From Sympetrum striolatum (Eukaryota; Arthropoda; Insecta; Odonata; Libellulidae), in assembly GCA_947579665.1 (NCBI GenBank), contig OX388351.1, positions 60,024,939 to 60,088,938 on the forward strand: DNA of 64,000 nucleotides. The letters run 5' to 3'. Made by a program: the position numbers and the translations under genes. This document shows, piece by piece, positions 25,720-39,013 of this stretch. The notes beneath the pieces were generated by a model, which had not been told where the DNA came from, did not search any database, and worked only from the letters and a program-made list of their open reading frames with translations. Each line of letters opens with the position of its first letter. Within the stretch, counting starts at the first letter, position 1.

Positions 25720-27090
25720 ACTGTAGCCTTACGAGTTCCCTATTTCGGAACGCAGCCCTCTTAACCGTTTCTCTCCTCTCCATATCCCTCGACCCTTTAA
25801 CGTTTCCATCTCTATTCCTACGCCGCGTATATCCCATCCAAGCGATTAAAGTATCCGCAGACTCTGGGGGATACTCTCTCCCCGCAAACCTTAAAGACCA
25901 ATTTCCCCGGAACTATCTCCCATTCCGTCCCTCATTAAAAGCAACGTTTTTCTCGACCTTACATAATCTTCGCATGCCCTTTTCTCCAGGTGTTATAACG
26001 CCTTTTCCTCGGTCTTCCTTAATTCTCTCGTCCGTCCCACCCTTTAAGCTTCCTCATCGGCCGTCTCTCCTTGTTTGCCGCATAAACTAATTTCCACCCA
26101 TTTTCGGATTGGTTTTTTGAAATTTGATTTCCTCCCCCTCCTACCCCTGAGTATTACCACCACTTCTCCCTTCCCCGTCTCCAGAAATTAGAATAAATCC
26201 CGTTTCATTTTGGGCAGACTTTCTTCCCTTATCCTTCCCCACCCTTTGTCGGGTTCTTTTCTCTCGGCGGGACTTATCAGTATTTCGCATTCGTTCCCTT
26301 CCCACTCCTAACCCTCCCTCCCGTTCCTCTCCCTATCCCCCTGGCCCTCCCACCCAATCCCCACGGGCCCTCATCCGATATCTCCCTACCCTCCCACCCA
26401 TTCCCCACAGTCCCTCACTCGTTCCCCACTGACCATCACACCCGTTCCTTACCGACCGTCTCTCGTTCCCTACCAAGCCCCACACCCGTTCCTCACCGTT
26501 CCTCATCCGTTCCCCGCCGTTCCTCACCGTTCCCTACTGTTCCTCATACGTTCCCTGCCCTTTCCCCTTCGTTCTTCCCATTCGTTCCCCTTCTTTCCTC
26601 ATCCGTTTCCTCACACCCCTTCCCCACCTACCCGCACCCCCATTCCCCCTACCTTCCCGCCTCTTCTTTCCCCAACCATCCATTCTCTAACACCCACCCC
26701 GACCGCTTTTCTTCCGAAATAGTCCCTCCCTCTCTGTCTTTCTTAGCTTCTTACGTGGCTTTAATCGACCGCCCGAGTCATTTACTTTTCATTTCGAGTT
26801 TTATCACCGCCTGCTGTCCCCCTTTCTCCTTTACTTATTCCATTTTCCCCCAGGTTTTGTTCTCCCCAACCCCCATCTCGACTTTTTTTCCATCCTTCGT
26901 CCCTCGAAAAACTCTCTTCCTTCGGACGCCCCCGAACTTCATCCTTCTCACGTACGCCATCTGGTAGGCGGTGGGCAGAACTAAGGCCCTCCCATTTTCT
27001 TTTTTCCCCGCCTTTCTCCACCTGCATTTTTTCGGGGCTCCTTTATGGGTTTCCCCCGGAAATTTTCTTCTTCCTGTGTCCTCTTTGCAT
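25720..27090 (+). repeat. Pyrimidine-biased tract, about 1.4 kb
   Basis: The plus strand is overwhelmingly C and T for over a kilobase, with short interruptions. This extreme strand skew explains the Ser/Pro/Phe-rich open frames on one strand and the Gly/Arg/Glu-rich frames on the other. It includes the minisatellite at 26270-26660. No coding feature is visible. Confidence 0.75.
26270..26660 (+). repeat. Degenerate C-rich minisatellite (CCGTTCCTCA-like unit)
   Basis: Irregular repeats of CCGTTCCTCAC, CCGTTCCC and CCCACCC recur on the plus strand at roughly 10-20-base spacing. They are best ordered at about 26400-26560. Unit length drifts, so no exact copy number can be given. The Asn-Gly-Glu-Arg-rich frame on the minus strand is a by-product. 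Confidence 0.7.
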
Positions 27091-30000
27091 ACTCCGAGTG
27101 CAGCGTATCTTAACCTGGCGATTTCAGTGTCGGCTTAAGCGTAATGGTTGTTTCGCGGGTTTCGGTAATGTTAACGGCCGCGAGACTATGATAATGAGTA
27201 TTTCTCAACCGCTTTTTTCTTTATCCGAGGGAGAGCATTGCGGCGATTCAGGCGAGACTCAAAACGCTGGCCGCCTAACAACGGGAAGACTTTAATTGAA
27301 CATTAAGCTGCGGTTTTTACCCAGAAGAGATGCTCCTCTGTACTCAGCCTCCTGGAAACGCTGGAAGATTAGCAATATGTTGGAAGGATGATGGCGGAAT
27401 GATAACCTTATTAACTTGTTAAGAGTTTGAAGTTTTCCCGGCAGCGATGGCATTTTCCGGTGAATGCACTTTGTGCTTCTCCTCTGGGGTCATTACCTCG
27501 TATACATAGACGGTTTCTTCCTTTTTATCAAGGTATATACCTAACATATTTCCTTTATCATTTTCTTACCTGTAGAAAGAATTTTCTGTGTGAAGATTTA
27601 ATATCTCGAATTGAGAACAATGAAAGATGAAACAGTATTGTGAATCAGTAATTATGCTTATATTTTAATGGAATAATCTTTGTTGTAAATATATATTAAT
27701 ATATATTTAAATAATATAAATATATATCCGTCTTATCACATTTCATTTTAAATCCAGACGTATGAAATGGGACTTAAGGGAAAATATTCTGGTTTTAAAT
27801 CAATGAAAAGCGTACTCTACCAAAATTGATATCAACAGTTGGTTCATATAGGTACATATTGACTTTCTTACTAGCTATAATGACATTATTAAAGAGGTTA
27901 TCAAGGTTATTTTATTATAAGGGTGTACGTCATATTAATATTGGCTGAATCGAAAGAAAGAATAATTTCTTGCAATAAATTAGATTTATTCTCTTGATAT
28001 CCGTTTAATTAGTTTTTTTTTGAAAAATCGCATGGAATTATGACCTCTTGTATGTTCCTATAAATTTGAATATCTATCAATCAAATTTCAATCAAGAATA
28101 GTTACACAGCATATTCATAACAATTATGAATTGCACTAAAACGTACTCACTTCCAGAAGAAAATCGGCATTTTCACCAGTCATAGTCATACTTGAAGGTC
28201 TGCTATTTTTTCACTAGAATGGAAACAATCGATCTTGAGAACACAGAGAAGGAAACAATTGATCTGACAGGGGTGCCAAGTTGAAAATATTTCGCCTTCT
28301 CTATGCAATATTTTTCGATAGGAAACTTTAGGGGCGACTCCGCTCTCGTTAAACCAATAAGATCTGGGAATTCCGTTCATATATTGACATCTCGGAGCGA
28401 AATTTTCCCGTTGATTTAGAGCAAAATTGGAAAGACGTCAGAGTTCGCTCCCAGAAGTGTTAAGAACCGGTTTTCCGGGGAAATGCAATCGTGTTACGTA
28501 GTTCTGCAAAAGCCCTGCGCCAAGGCGTTTGCCTTCTTGACGTTCAGGTGAAAAACTGTTTAGCAAGGGAGGGGCTTCAAAATTAGAGTGGGCCCTTTTA
28601 TTTCATTTTGACAGGAAAATATGTTATAGTGGCGAAGGAATCGAGAGAGGCAGACTTCGCGAAGGCGTAAATCACCTACGAGTGATTTATTGGGGATATT
28701 TTTCTGTTTTTCGGATGGTTTCATCGGAATTGGTTACTGGAGGGCTCTCCGACGTTTTACGGTCCAGAAATATCCGAAATTATACTTGAATAAGGCCTCT
28801 CCTTAATTTATTCTGCCGGAATATACGGCTAGCTGTCTCTCTTCGGGATAATTTTGTAATTACTAAATGAGATGTGATCATTTGTCGAAGTTGAGACTAA
28901 GATGTCTCTCGGTTCTTTTTCGATAAGGATTTTAAGGCAGAAAATATGTGCTGGGCGTCATAGACAATAATTTTTCAGTTGTATGCCAAAAGCGAAAGTC
29001 TATTCCAAAGAAAAATTAGAACCCAATAGGAAAGAATCAACGAGAATTGATAGTGAGGAAGCTACAAACTCTACTTCGCAACGAAATCATGAGCTTGTGA
29101 GCTAAATAAACCAATAATGTCTACTGTAAACCTAAAATGCATAAGTTAACAAAGTAAATGTACATTCATGCAAAATGCAAATGAAGGCAGATGAGTTTAT
29201 ATGATATAAGGAAAGCGACTGCAGATTTCAAGAGTACGTCAGTTTATAATTCACCTAATTAAGTTGTTTGATGGTTTAATTAATTTTACCCGCCAAATGA
29301 TTAATATTATTAAATTAGTGTATTAATAGTAGTGCCAATATCTTATTTATCATAGCAATCTCGCAACCTAGTCATGCAGCAAATATAATAAAATAATTAT
29401 CTGATTTTAAGCTACATTTTGCTAATCAAGAGAGGCAATGGTAGTAATAGGATGTAAAATAAATTATTTGAGCAACACGAATGTCAAAATCAAAATCAAA
29501 TTTTCGGCACAAGCACTGTTATCATGATCAAGAAATAAGTTATTTCATAAATAAGTGTTGCACCTTGCGGTTATTCTCCGATCCTTTTGAACGCTGTAAA
29601 TATCCGTCATTATTTTAGCCAGCTCTGCTTCTGTTAACGCTTAAGTTGCCTCTTTCTTTCCCTCTGTGTACTTTAGCTCGCTTTCCTAAATTGGATTTGG
29701 TATTGCTCTCCGACAGTTGAAGATATATTTGTCTGGATTTTCAGCAATCGGCTTTCAGTCGTAGGTACACATTCGATCTCAAAAGGTAATATCCTCGCTT
29801 CAATTGTATCGTCGTATTATCGACCACTACCTTTCAATTTCCACCTTTCAAGCTGCTTTGTGATTGATGATCAAGATCTAAAATGGTAACACGAACATCT
29901 TTTGAAATTAATTTTGAATTTACATGTAAATAACCTTTTAGAAATATGTAACATTTCTCTTGTTTGATATCTCTATAACTTGGAGGCTTAAGATGAGAGC

Positions 30001-30650
30001 AGACCATATTTTTCTTCGTCTTTCTGGTTTGGGTAATAGCTCATTACAAATAGGCATCAACATTCTACGTAGTGCTTCAGTATCATAATTATCTGCCGTT
30101 TCAAACATCGGCTTATTTGTCCATTCTTAACTTCTCGTTTCCAAGATTACCTGATTACCTCCAATAGACACCTGATCTCCATCTGTCATTCGGTCATCTT
30201 CTTGGTCACTTCACACTTAGCACTCAGTTGAGAACTGCTGGTGTTCGAAGACTTGACTTTTGTTTTCACCGCATGAATTTCACACGTCTGTTTTAACGAT
30301 CTCGGGAGTCTTCTGACTATTTTTATGATTCCGAACAAAACGTACGATACTTGTATCGTACATTCACATATTAATAAGTAATTTATTATTTAACAGCACA
30401 GTAGAAGTAAGTAAGTTTTAGTTTTAAAACATCTAAGTGTTCAGTCCAAAACAACCAAATACCCTCAGCTACGATAGCTTGCTGGCAGTGAACCTTTTGA
30501 CCAGGCTTACTGCTAAGGTAGGGTTAGTGTTACCAAGAATCAATGGATAAGACGTAAAGTAAGGTCTATAAAAAAACACACCCATGAATCTATTGAGAAT
30601 TAGAATTTGGTCGTTCGAAACATATAATGTATCTTCATTCATGGATTCTA
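27091..30650. other. No recognisable gene
   Basis: CpG-rich blocks at about 27100-27380 and 28380-28830 alternate with AT-rich DNA. A paired direct repeat (GGAAACAATCGATCT and GGAAACAATTGATCT) lies near 28218-28268. A 20-bp palindrome (GTACGATAC-TT-GTATCGTAC) lies near 30341-30360. No gene is seen. Confidence 0.5.
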
Positions 30651-31261
30651 TGCTACATTAATGAGTGTTCGACCTTTTGTCAGGTTCTTGTGCATCAACA
30701 TTTTTATTCCAAAGTCCCTATCCAGCACCATCTCTTTAACTACCAGGTGTTTTATCCCACCTTTTTCAGTTATCCAACAACTTTTGTCTCTGTCTTCCCC
30801 TCTGTTTTTTCCCCTGCATTCTATCCTCAATTAGAACCTTTACCAATCCCTCTCCCCTCAATATTTGACCCACCCATTTCCTCTGTCGACGTATAATCTC
30901 TTCAATTGAAGCCGCCTCTTCCCCAATCATCTCCAGCACCTTTGTGTTTGTTTTCCTGTCAACCCAACTTGCTTTTTTCATACTAAGCCAAACCCACATC
31001 TCTAAAGCCTCCAAACGTTTCACTTCCTCCTTTCTTAGGGTCCACGTTTCACACCCATACAGCGAAGCACTCCAAATATCTCTAAAAAAAAGATTTGTCT
31101 CGTGCACGAAGGGTCCACGTTTCACACCCATACAGCGAAGCCCTCCAAACATCTCTAAAAAAAAAGAGTTAGTCTCGTGCGCGAAGGGTCCACGTTTCAC
31201 ACCCATACAGCGATGCACTCCAAACCTCTCTAAAAAAAAGAGTTAGTCTCGTGCGCGAAGG
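30651..31261 (-). pseudogene. Non-LTR retrotransposon fragment, copy 1 (RT C-terminal region)
   Basis: On the minus strand this encodes the region downstream of the reverse-transcriptase domain of a non-LTR (LINE) element. Recognisable runs are SLYGCETWTLRKEEVKRLEA, MWVW, SWVDRKTNTKVLEM, RRQRKWVGQILRGEGLVKV and GRQRQKLLD. A frameshift near 30800-30830 moves the reading into a second frame that continues with VVKEMVLDRDFG and ends LTKGRTLINVA before a stop. Everything upstream (endonuclease and most of the RT) is missing, and the 5' part is replaced by three tandem units. It cannot make a working protein. It is homologous to the copy at 38.5-39.0 kb, in the same orientation. The clade is not certain; RTE-like is a guess from the short microsatellite tail of copy 2. 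Confidence 0.9.
31038..31261 (-). repeat. 73-75-bp tandem triplication inside LINE copy 1
   Basis: The sequence GGGTCCACGTTTCACACCCA begins at 31038, 31111 and 31186, so the unit is 73 then 75 bp, with a third unit running out near 31261. Each unit contains the codons for SLYGCETWTL on the minus strand, a run of 7-9 A on the plus strand and the motif CGTGCGCGAAGG. Because the unit is not a multiple of three, the coding motif falls in different frames. The spacer part has no counterpart in LINE copy 2. Confidence 0.9.
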
Positions 31262-34200
31262 ATCCATAACGAAACAAATGAGTCAAGGACTTTCTTTCCT
31301 TTCTTAATGCCCGATTTAGCATATAGAAGAGCTTTCCCATTGAACGATCTTTTCCCAGAAACTATCTGTTCTCCCCCGCGACGAAGGGCGGATCGGCTGG
31401 GAATGATAATAAAAAAGAGCGAAGGGAATCTTCTAAAAGGGATAAAAGTTACGCTCCTATCCTAATACATCTTTCGGGAGGAGGCGGCATCTCTAGCCCA
31501 GTGGGCCTGATTAGACGTCCGAAGACTTCCTAAGGTGCTACGCCGGGGGCATCATGAATTTTTCATCCGTCTAAGGGGGTGTGGGCGATAGCGTTCGAAG
31601 AGGTCCATATCTGGAGGAATAGAGACTCTCTCCCTCCTTCTCTCTTAGGTTTTTCGGGATCTCTCCGGATAAAATAGGGTTTCCCCTTACTCATCCGGAG
31701 TGGTGGATGGAATAAAAGTCTTAAAAACGTCCGGGGGATGGGGATGCGCCCCCCGAAGCCTCCTTTTTTGTATCCCGGTGGGGTCAGGTCTTCTGACGCG
31801 CTGCCTTTTTGATGGATGGGCCACTTTTTCGTGCCTCTTCGACTTTCCTTTGAGAGTGGTACGCCGTCGCCGTGCCTCCGAGGATGTCGCGTGCAGTCTT
31901 TTTGTGGTTCAAACTCCTTGGCTCCTTCTCGGTGACAATCGCGGAACTGGTTGGTGAGACTTGTGCTAGATACAGTGACATTTTATTATTTTATCCAATA
32001 AAATAAAATCAAACTACGTTAACAGAATTTTCATTAAAGCTTGCCAGTATTAAATTATTTTAGTGGTAAAAAATAATCATCAAATACACAAGGAATTTAG
32101 ATTGATTGGATTCAATAAGAATAACTTCCGTCTAGTATTTCCAGAATAAAGCAATCAGTTATACAATAAGATAATCTATTAAATCGTTCTCGCACACTCT
32201 CTTTTCTGGGAATATACTTCCAAAATATATTCTTTCGGACTATAAAATCTTACTTACGCTCGTATAATTTCTCCTTCATAAGTTTTTCTTCCAAAGGCAA
32301 TCTAAAATAAAGCGTGTTCAATTATTTTTATGGACTTAGTATTAGATACGTAAATTTCATGCTGTCCTCTTTCGTGGTTGGTATGTTAATTGCAGTGGTT
32401 TTGTAATTTTACTTTCATTTATCCTTCCATTTATCTATCTCTTCACAAAAATAATTCAGCGATTAATTTTGGAATTCGTATTGACCATTATATACGCTGT
32501 AGAGATTAATTAGCGAAATTTGAGACATATAAACTCGTTTATGTTAACATGAACGTTAACTCTCCTTTCACAAGTCTTATTCCTGCGGATTAGTGAATTA
32601 TTTTACCATCAACGGTTATACTACACGCATTCATTTGCCTTTTTTATGCGCACATAGCTGCCGATACGGCTGTAAGAAACGTTTCCATTATAGTCTTGGT
32701 TATTTGTTTACATTGAATGAAGCGCAGTTCAATCTAGGATTGACGTGCCGCAGTTCCTCCTCGGAACCCAGAAAGTGTGCCACCAGCAAATAAAAATTGA
32801 AATAAAGGCACAGCATTAAGGGTGTGCTCAATGAAAGCTGTGATGTGAATCGTTCAAGGGAACGGAGTGACAGATTAGTGAGGTCAGCGATAGTTCGATG
32901 TGCAAGAAGGCATAAAACGGGGATTGCTACTCAAGAATCTAGTGCACTTTGTTTTGGGACCACCTTTTTTATTCCGAGCTGCAGGAACTTCTCCGTGTCT
33001 GAAAAGAAAATTGTGCTTCGGATAGCCATGTTAGATTAAACGGGAAGATCTCGGGGATTCCGCGGAAGAAGTACGAGAACGAATTTCGTTAGGGACATAG
33101 TAAGTACTTCTGACTTTACGGTCTGTCGTTTTCTGGTTCGGAGAAACTCTTTTGTGTACTATCCCACGGGTTTTTACGGTCAGCTAACGATAGTAAGTTA
33201 AGAAAACGTTCGATTTTCGAGTTGTGCCCTGGCTTACATTTGTGTGGATAAAAAAAGAAAACATGCTATTTTCATTTAATAACCTGACTCACAATGGCAT
33301 TCATGTAAACATGGTAAAACTTAAAATTTTACGATGCTTTTCTCTGAATTATTCAATTCCGGTTTAAATTCAATTTAAAAAAAATTTAATTTCGTGAAAT
33401 TTTCAAACATCCGTTACAGAAGGTTGGACACTCATGTATGTACAGTGAATTAAACCGATCTTTCTATGTGTAGAAGTGAATTCAAGAGTCTTCTCTGAGA
33501 CAAAACTGTAGCCGTATATATATAGAGAGAATATAACCACTGTAAGTTACGTAGCTGACGTTTGAAAACGTAACGTGAACTTATCATTGTCACGAAATTA
33601 ATCATTTTCCCCCTAATTCCGTCCGAGTGTTTCACTTAATAATGATGTTTATTGGTTAATTTTGTTAAAAGGTAATCGTGGCGAAAAAGACTATTTTGTT
33701 ATATAATAATTTTATTATTATAAATTTTATTAATATATTTTACGACGCCTTATCGACAGCAATTATTAAATGAGGACACTATAAAAAAACTACCACAAAA
33801 ATATTTATATCGTTAGCCCTTACATCATTGAGACCTGCAATGCGTTTGTAATGTGAAACATCCACTGAAAAAAAGCGAAAAAACGTTCCAGGTGATGCAA
33901 TTAGAATTCTTCTGACGCACAAGAAAAACATTTGAATATGTTTTGCTTTGATAAAAGAAATCTTATACGAGATTTATTCCCATAGCGTTTCCCATTTGCT
34001 CTAAACATCATATTCTCTGATGACACGTCAAGATTTCCTTTTCTTCGAAGAGCTCCTGAGAAATCAATTTCGTCGGATGTCAGTCCTGTATACGCGCAGA
34101 AATCTGAATAAGCAATTCCTGGCGGTTGTAACGGCCAAGGTTTTATACATTTGCGAAGTAAAAAAATGGGATAATATATTCCTTTTGCCCGTATCGATGC

Positions 34201-37200
34201 CCACGGAGGACAATATTTCGGGAGCGTACGAACGGAAACATGCATAAAACTGGTCCCGTGGCGTTTGAGGTACCAGAAGTCGGGTAGCAACGGACCTGCC
34301 GTCACTTCCCCGTACATTTTTTCAACCGGGGATAAAGCAGACCCGAATTCCGCAGGCTGTATAAAGCAGTGTATCCGTGCTTTGGCGAGCTCTAAACTGC
34401 TTATAAAATCCGAGAAAATGCCCGTTATATTTATGGGAATGTGCGTATTCCGCCGTTACTAGGTTTCGTTATTGGTTCTCATGCAGATAAGGGGGTTGTT
34501 CACTCTGTGGAAGGGCCGTCTACGCGTCTGTACTTTTGCGAGATAAATTCGAACTGCTTTTAAAAACGATGTCGTTCGCTTATACGATCTCGTCACTTTT
34601 CGAGATTCGAGGAAAAATTCCTTAGCAAGTGCGTTTCTGGAAGGCTTCTTCTCCGCCGTGGGTGTGGCCATTCTTTCTCTAGGAAGTTTCTCGATCTTCT
34701 TTTCCAAATGGGGGTTTGCAAGTGAATGTGAGCGTTCGTATTTCGCTTGCGAGGTATTATCAACTTATCTATTCGTCGGCTTTAGGTGTTCGAAATTCCA
34801 TGGAATTTACTGGAAGATGAAGTGAAATACTATTCTGTATTATGTATGCGACTAGTTACGATTTCGATTATTGTTTGCTTTATTACGTCTGTGTCACGCC
34901 TGATGTTTGCTGCACGATGTACAAGGGCTGCTACTATACTAGCCGCCAAGGTTGATTGTGTTTTTATAGTATTGTCTAAATGCTTATTCCTCTTCATTTA
35001 CAGACTATTTTTTACGAACTGTCATTAATTAAGAGGTAGTTAATGATCTTGCGGTAGCTTAGAGCTCAATTAAACGTTATTGTAGCTAAAAATTTCATTA
35101 CCGACCAAACTTTTACTAGACCACTTTATTGTTGGAATTGGAATTTTTACACGTTAACAAGTACCACAGCATTAATCCTGATTCTGTATCGTTATCGAAG
35201 CTTTCAATTGAAACATTTAAAGGCTTAATGAAGGAAGCAAGGGAGAAATATATCATAAGTGAAATATATGCTGTGAAAACAATTTCAAGTTTCGAATATT
35301 ATCCTTATCGCTGATCCTGGCTAGGGTATAGATTGTTTTCTCCTCTCTCCTGTTTTTCCAGTATTCTGTTCCTCCCAGTTCTTAATTTTGCCTTAGTTTA
35401 CTCCTCCCAAAACATCTTTTTCCTATGCACTGCGCATCAGAGTACTTTCGTAGGAGCCGTACACACGATATAAGGGAACATGTGAAGAGAGTCAAAGTTG
35501 AGTAACCTTCGGTAGGAGAGGTGATGCGGGGGCGTCGAGGCAGATGGGACCTCTTTCGCCGGCGATGGCAGGTGGAGGCGCGTGTATGTCTCTGATGGCA
35601 GTAAAAACGGGCCCCGAGAAGGGAAGGTGGCTTTTATCTTCCGACTATATCATTCCCAAAATGCAGACCCTTCCAAGGGTCGCACGGTTTTCATAGTAAG
35701 ACATGGGCTGACTCCTTGCGCATCTTAGATGGAGAGCAATTTCTTTTCTGTTTTTTTACGATTTACCAAGATCCGGTTGTTATTTTGCTCCATGAAAACA
35801 ACAGTTCCTGATTTTAAATACATGTATAACTTTATCTTATATTTTTACTGTTGGTTGCGATAGTTTTCTAGTTAAAGGGGGACAGTGTTAAGCCTAATCT
35901 CGACACTATTTTTATTTATTTATTACGAGCATTTACCAATATCTCAGAGTACTAAGCGATTTAAAACAAAAATTTATACAAGAAAGAGAAACACAATTAT
36001 ATACAGTGCATGACATTCAAATTCAATGAATAAATCATGTATCTCCAAGTTTTAATGAAAATCAGTTTTGTAATTACAAAAAGACAATGTAAATGATATG
36101 TCAAATATTAGAATATATAATGCGTTCATAGTCGACGTACAGTTTAGTTGTAAATATTTAACGGCTGATATGTTCAATGAAATCCATATGAAATGTATAA
36201 AGAATGACCGACCAATATTTATCTATTAATTCTATTTCCCGATTAGTCTTTCTGGTAGTGTCTCGATTGAAAGTGGTCCCGGGTTAGTTAAATTAATACC
36301 AAGTTATCTTCACTAGTATTCATCTTCATCATAGGCTTCAGTCAACCCCATACGTGACCGAAATTAAAATATCTAGAAATTTTTCATGTACGTATATAAT
36401 TTACAGATGATTTGGAAATAAAACTTAAAAGGTTTCGCAAGAGAAGTGGTTTCTCTCTTATGATGTTCCACGAAGTATAGCATACATTAATTTTATAGAA
36501 TTCACTTACCTTCAATTGATAGGTCTCCATTTTCTCAGTCCAGTAGATAATGCCCTGTGAATGTATGAGTTAGAACTGCCATATTAATACCAAATTTCCT
36601 CCATGGCTCCTTGGAAAATATAAAATAAGGCGATGTATTTGCTTGTGGTGTGCTTTTAGGGCGGAGTGGCGTCTTTCGCCTACCAATATCCAATCTATTG
36701 CTAGCTTCTGACGAGGCCCTTCGCCTAGCCTTCGAATAATTCCGCAATCACGCCTTTGTCTAACGTCAGCTCCCGCGATCGATGGGCCAACCTTCCCGGG
36801 ATAAGAGCAACTCTTTTCGTCAAATTGGATTCCCCTCCGAGTCTTCATATTCCAGTCCAAGGTTGCAATTCTTTTCTCCCGCTTCCTGCGTAAACATTTC
36901 GTCTGAGGATCCCCCAAGGTGGAAGGGAATACATTAGGTCCGTTGGCCCCATCGCCTTCCTCAAAGGAAATGTATATAGAGGTATGAGAGGGTCAGAGGG
37001 TGGATTGGTACGGGTGGGAAGAGGTCCCAGAGGTTTCGATGGGGATGGAAGTGTTCGGAGCCTCTGCGCACCGTCGAATTTTACCCTTTAAGTGCCGACT
37101 ATAGTTTGTCCTCTATAGAGCACGGCCTTTAAAAACGTTTGACGATAAGGATCTTGTTGAAAATTCTCATTTTGCTATAGGACAACCTTTCCATTTTGTT

Positions 37201-38514
37201 TTAAAGGGATTTTGTTTGAACATTCTGCTTAGTAACAAACTTTAAGGGTGAAAATGTATAGCACTATTATTTCTCCGTGTTTTGAAAGAAATTCCGATAC
37301 TAGGCTCAAATTGGTGGTGATCCAATGGTGATAGGAATAAACTAAAGGTGCAATTTTCTTATAAACTCAGCTATAACGTATAAAAGTTGGAGTACAGTTA
37401 CATTGAGAAGTTTTTCACACTTAATTGACCGGGTGGGGACACATTTTGCTCCATCAGTAGTCCACACTCCCTTAGATTCGATGTACTAGCAATGGGGAAG
37501 AGGGTTGCTTATACTCCAGGGTCATTGTAAAATATCTTTTAAAAATTGATTATAAATAATCTATCTGGGATAGTCTAAAGAAAAGAGGTTCCAGAAAATT
37601 TAAAAATAATATGTAATAATCTACTTGTCAGTTTGTATTATTTTAGGATATGTCAAGTAGGTAATGAAATTCTTCTTATGTTAACATTTGAAGTGCGTTG
37701 TTGCATAACCAAGAGGGAAACATGCAAATTAATCTTTATCAAAATTATATCATGGTATAAAAATGCTGAAAATTGATCCACGACTATCATGTTAAAAAAT
37801 AGAAATTAAAGTTTAGCCAAATTTCAAAACTTGATTTTTCATGGATCCACGACATCTTAAGTGGAATCAAAAAATTTCCCTTGAGGCACTTAAAGGGTTA
37901 ATTGTGAACGTCTTAAAGAAGATGTGGCTCTCTCCCGAGGTGTCATTTTGCCCCATATCTCGAGACAAAAAGGCGTGGTGGTTTATATTTAGGGCTTTGG
38001 AAATAGTACCCCCTTTTCTCTCCGTGACTCATGTGTTTCCTATCAGCCTGTTCCCTTTTGGGATAATTTTTTCGACGTCTCCTCCCACGCTCCCACGCTT
38101 TTAGCTCTTGGCGTCCCAAGACGTTGCTTTTTATCCTCGGGGACTTAATAGAAGGACGCCGCGGGATGACAAATGAATGTCGAGTTTCCGAGGTGTTGGT
38201 GGCGAGCAGCTGTTTAAGCAATCCGGTGTTTCCAGGAGAGACGGTTCCCATTGAAAACGAAAGGAAGGGTTCATTGTAGTTTGGGGAAGTCGGGCCTCTG
38301 CTCAGATACGTAGTCGGAATTGGAATTTGAGACGGATCGGTGCGATTTGCATGTGGGTTCAGCTCCGCGTGATTTGTTGTTCGATTGTATAGGTATATTA
38401 TATAGGCTATTTCTGCCAGCCTTAAAAAAGGTTTGATGATCAAAGTTTTCAACCGAAACTGTGACTAAAATCGACCAATATCTTAGAAATTATGGTGACT
38501 GCCTTAAAGTCATT
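31262..38514. other. No recognisable gene; alternating GC-rich and AT-rich blocks
   Basis: GC/CpG-rich blocks lie at about 31310-31960, 32680-33200, 34000-34780, 35400-35700, 36540-37130 and 37900-38390, separated by AT-rich DNA. The longest frames are 138 codons (33901-34317, minus) and 169 codons (37943-38452, minus). Neither shows a domain or motif I recognise and both are overlapped by other frames. I call none of them. Confidence 0.5.
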
Positions 38515-38526
38515 GCGAGGATTCCA
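38515..38526. repeat. Target-site duplication, 3' side of LINE copy 2
   Basis: GCGAGGATTCCA here is repeated exactly at 39002-39013 on the other side of the LINE fragment. It adjoins the (CAT)n tail, which is the 3' end of the minus-strand element. Confidence 0.85.
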
Positions 38527-39001
38527 TCATCATCATCATAAGTGTTCTACCTTTCGGTAGGTTCGGCACAATCAAAAATCCCTATTAATAGCCATCTCCT
38601 TCATATCCTTATATTTAACCCCACCCCTTATTTCATCCAACATCTTCTGTCTTCCCCTCTGCCTTTTCCCCTGAATCCTACCCTCCATTACAACCTTTAC
38701 CAATCCCCTCAATATTTGGCCTACCCATTTCTTCTGACAATGCTTAATCACGTCAATTAAAGCCCTCTCCTCCCCAACCATCTCTAACACCTCCGTGTTT
38801 GTTTTCCTATCAACCCAACTAACTTTTTCCGTTCTACGCCACACCCACATCTCGAAGGCCTCCAATCGCTTGACTTCTTCCTTTCTCAAGGTCCACGTTT
38901 CGCACCCATAGAGCAACACACTCCAGACCAGGGATTTCACCAACCTTTTCCTGATTCCTTTATCAAGACCTTTGGTCATTAATTCCCTTCGCTTCATAAA
39001 G
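38527..39001 (-). mobile_element. 5'-truncated non-LTR retrotransposon insertion, copy 2
   Basis: This is a 475-bp insertion in minus orientation with a 12-bp target-site duplication, a short (ATG)n tail at its 3' end (plus 38527-38541) and 5' truncation, all hallmarks of target-primed reverse transcription. The 141-codon frame at 38572-38997 begins MKRRELMTKGLDKGIRK and continues through LVWSVLLYGCETWTLRKEE, FEMWVWRRTEKVSWVDRK, KKWVGQILRG and MKEMAINRDF. It is the C-terminal region after the RT domain. A TGA interrupts the last codons, followed by LCRTYRKVEHL, the same end as copy 1. Upstream RT and endonuclease sequence is absent, so the copy is dead on arrival. The intact duplication suggests it is not very old. 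Confidence 0.92.
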
Positions 39002-39013
39002 GCGAGGATTCCA
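39002..39013. repeat. Target-site duplication, 5' side of LINE copy 2
   Basis: GCGAGGATTCCA, an exact copy of 38515-38526. The match could extend by one more T, which may instead belong to the tail of the element. Confidence 0.85.

Noticed and set aside
37943..38452. 169-codon minus-strand frame
   Set aside because: No motif or family resemblance; partly overlapped by another frame; the GC-rich block makes chance openness likely.
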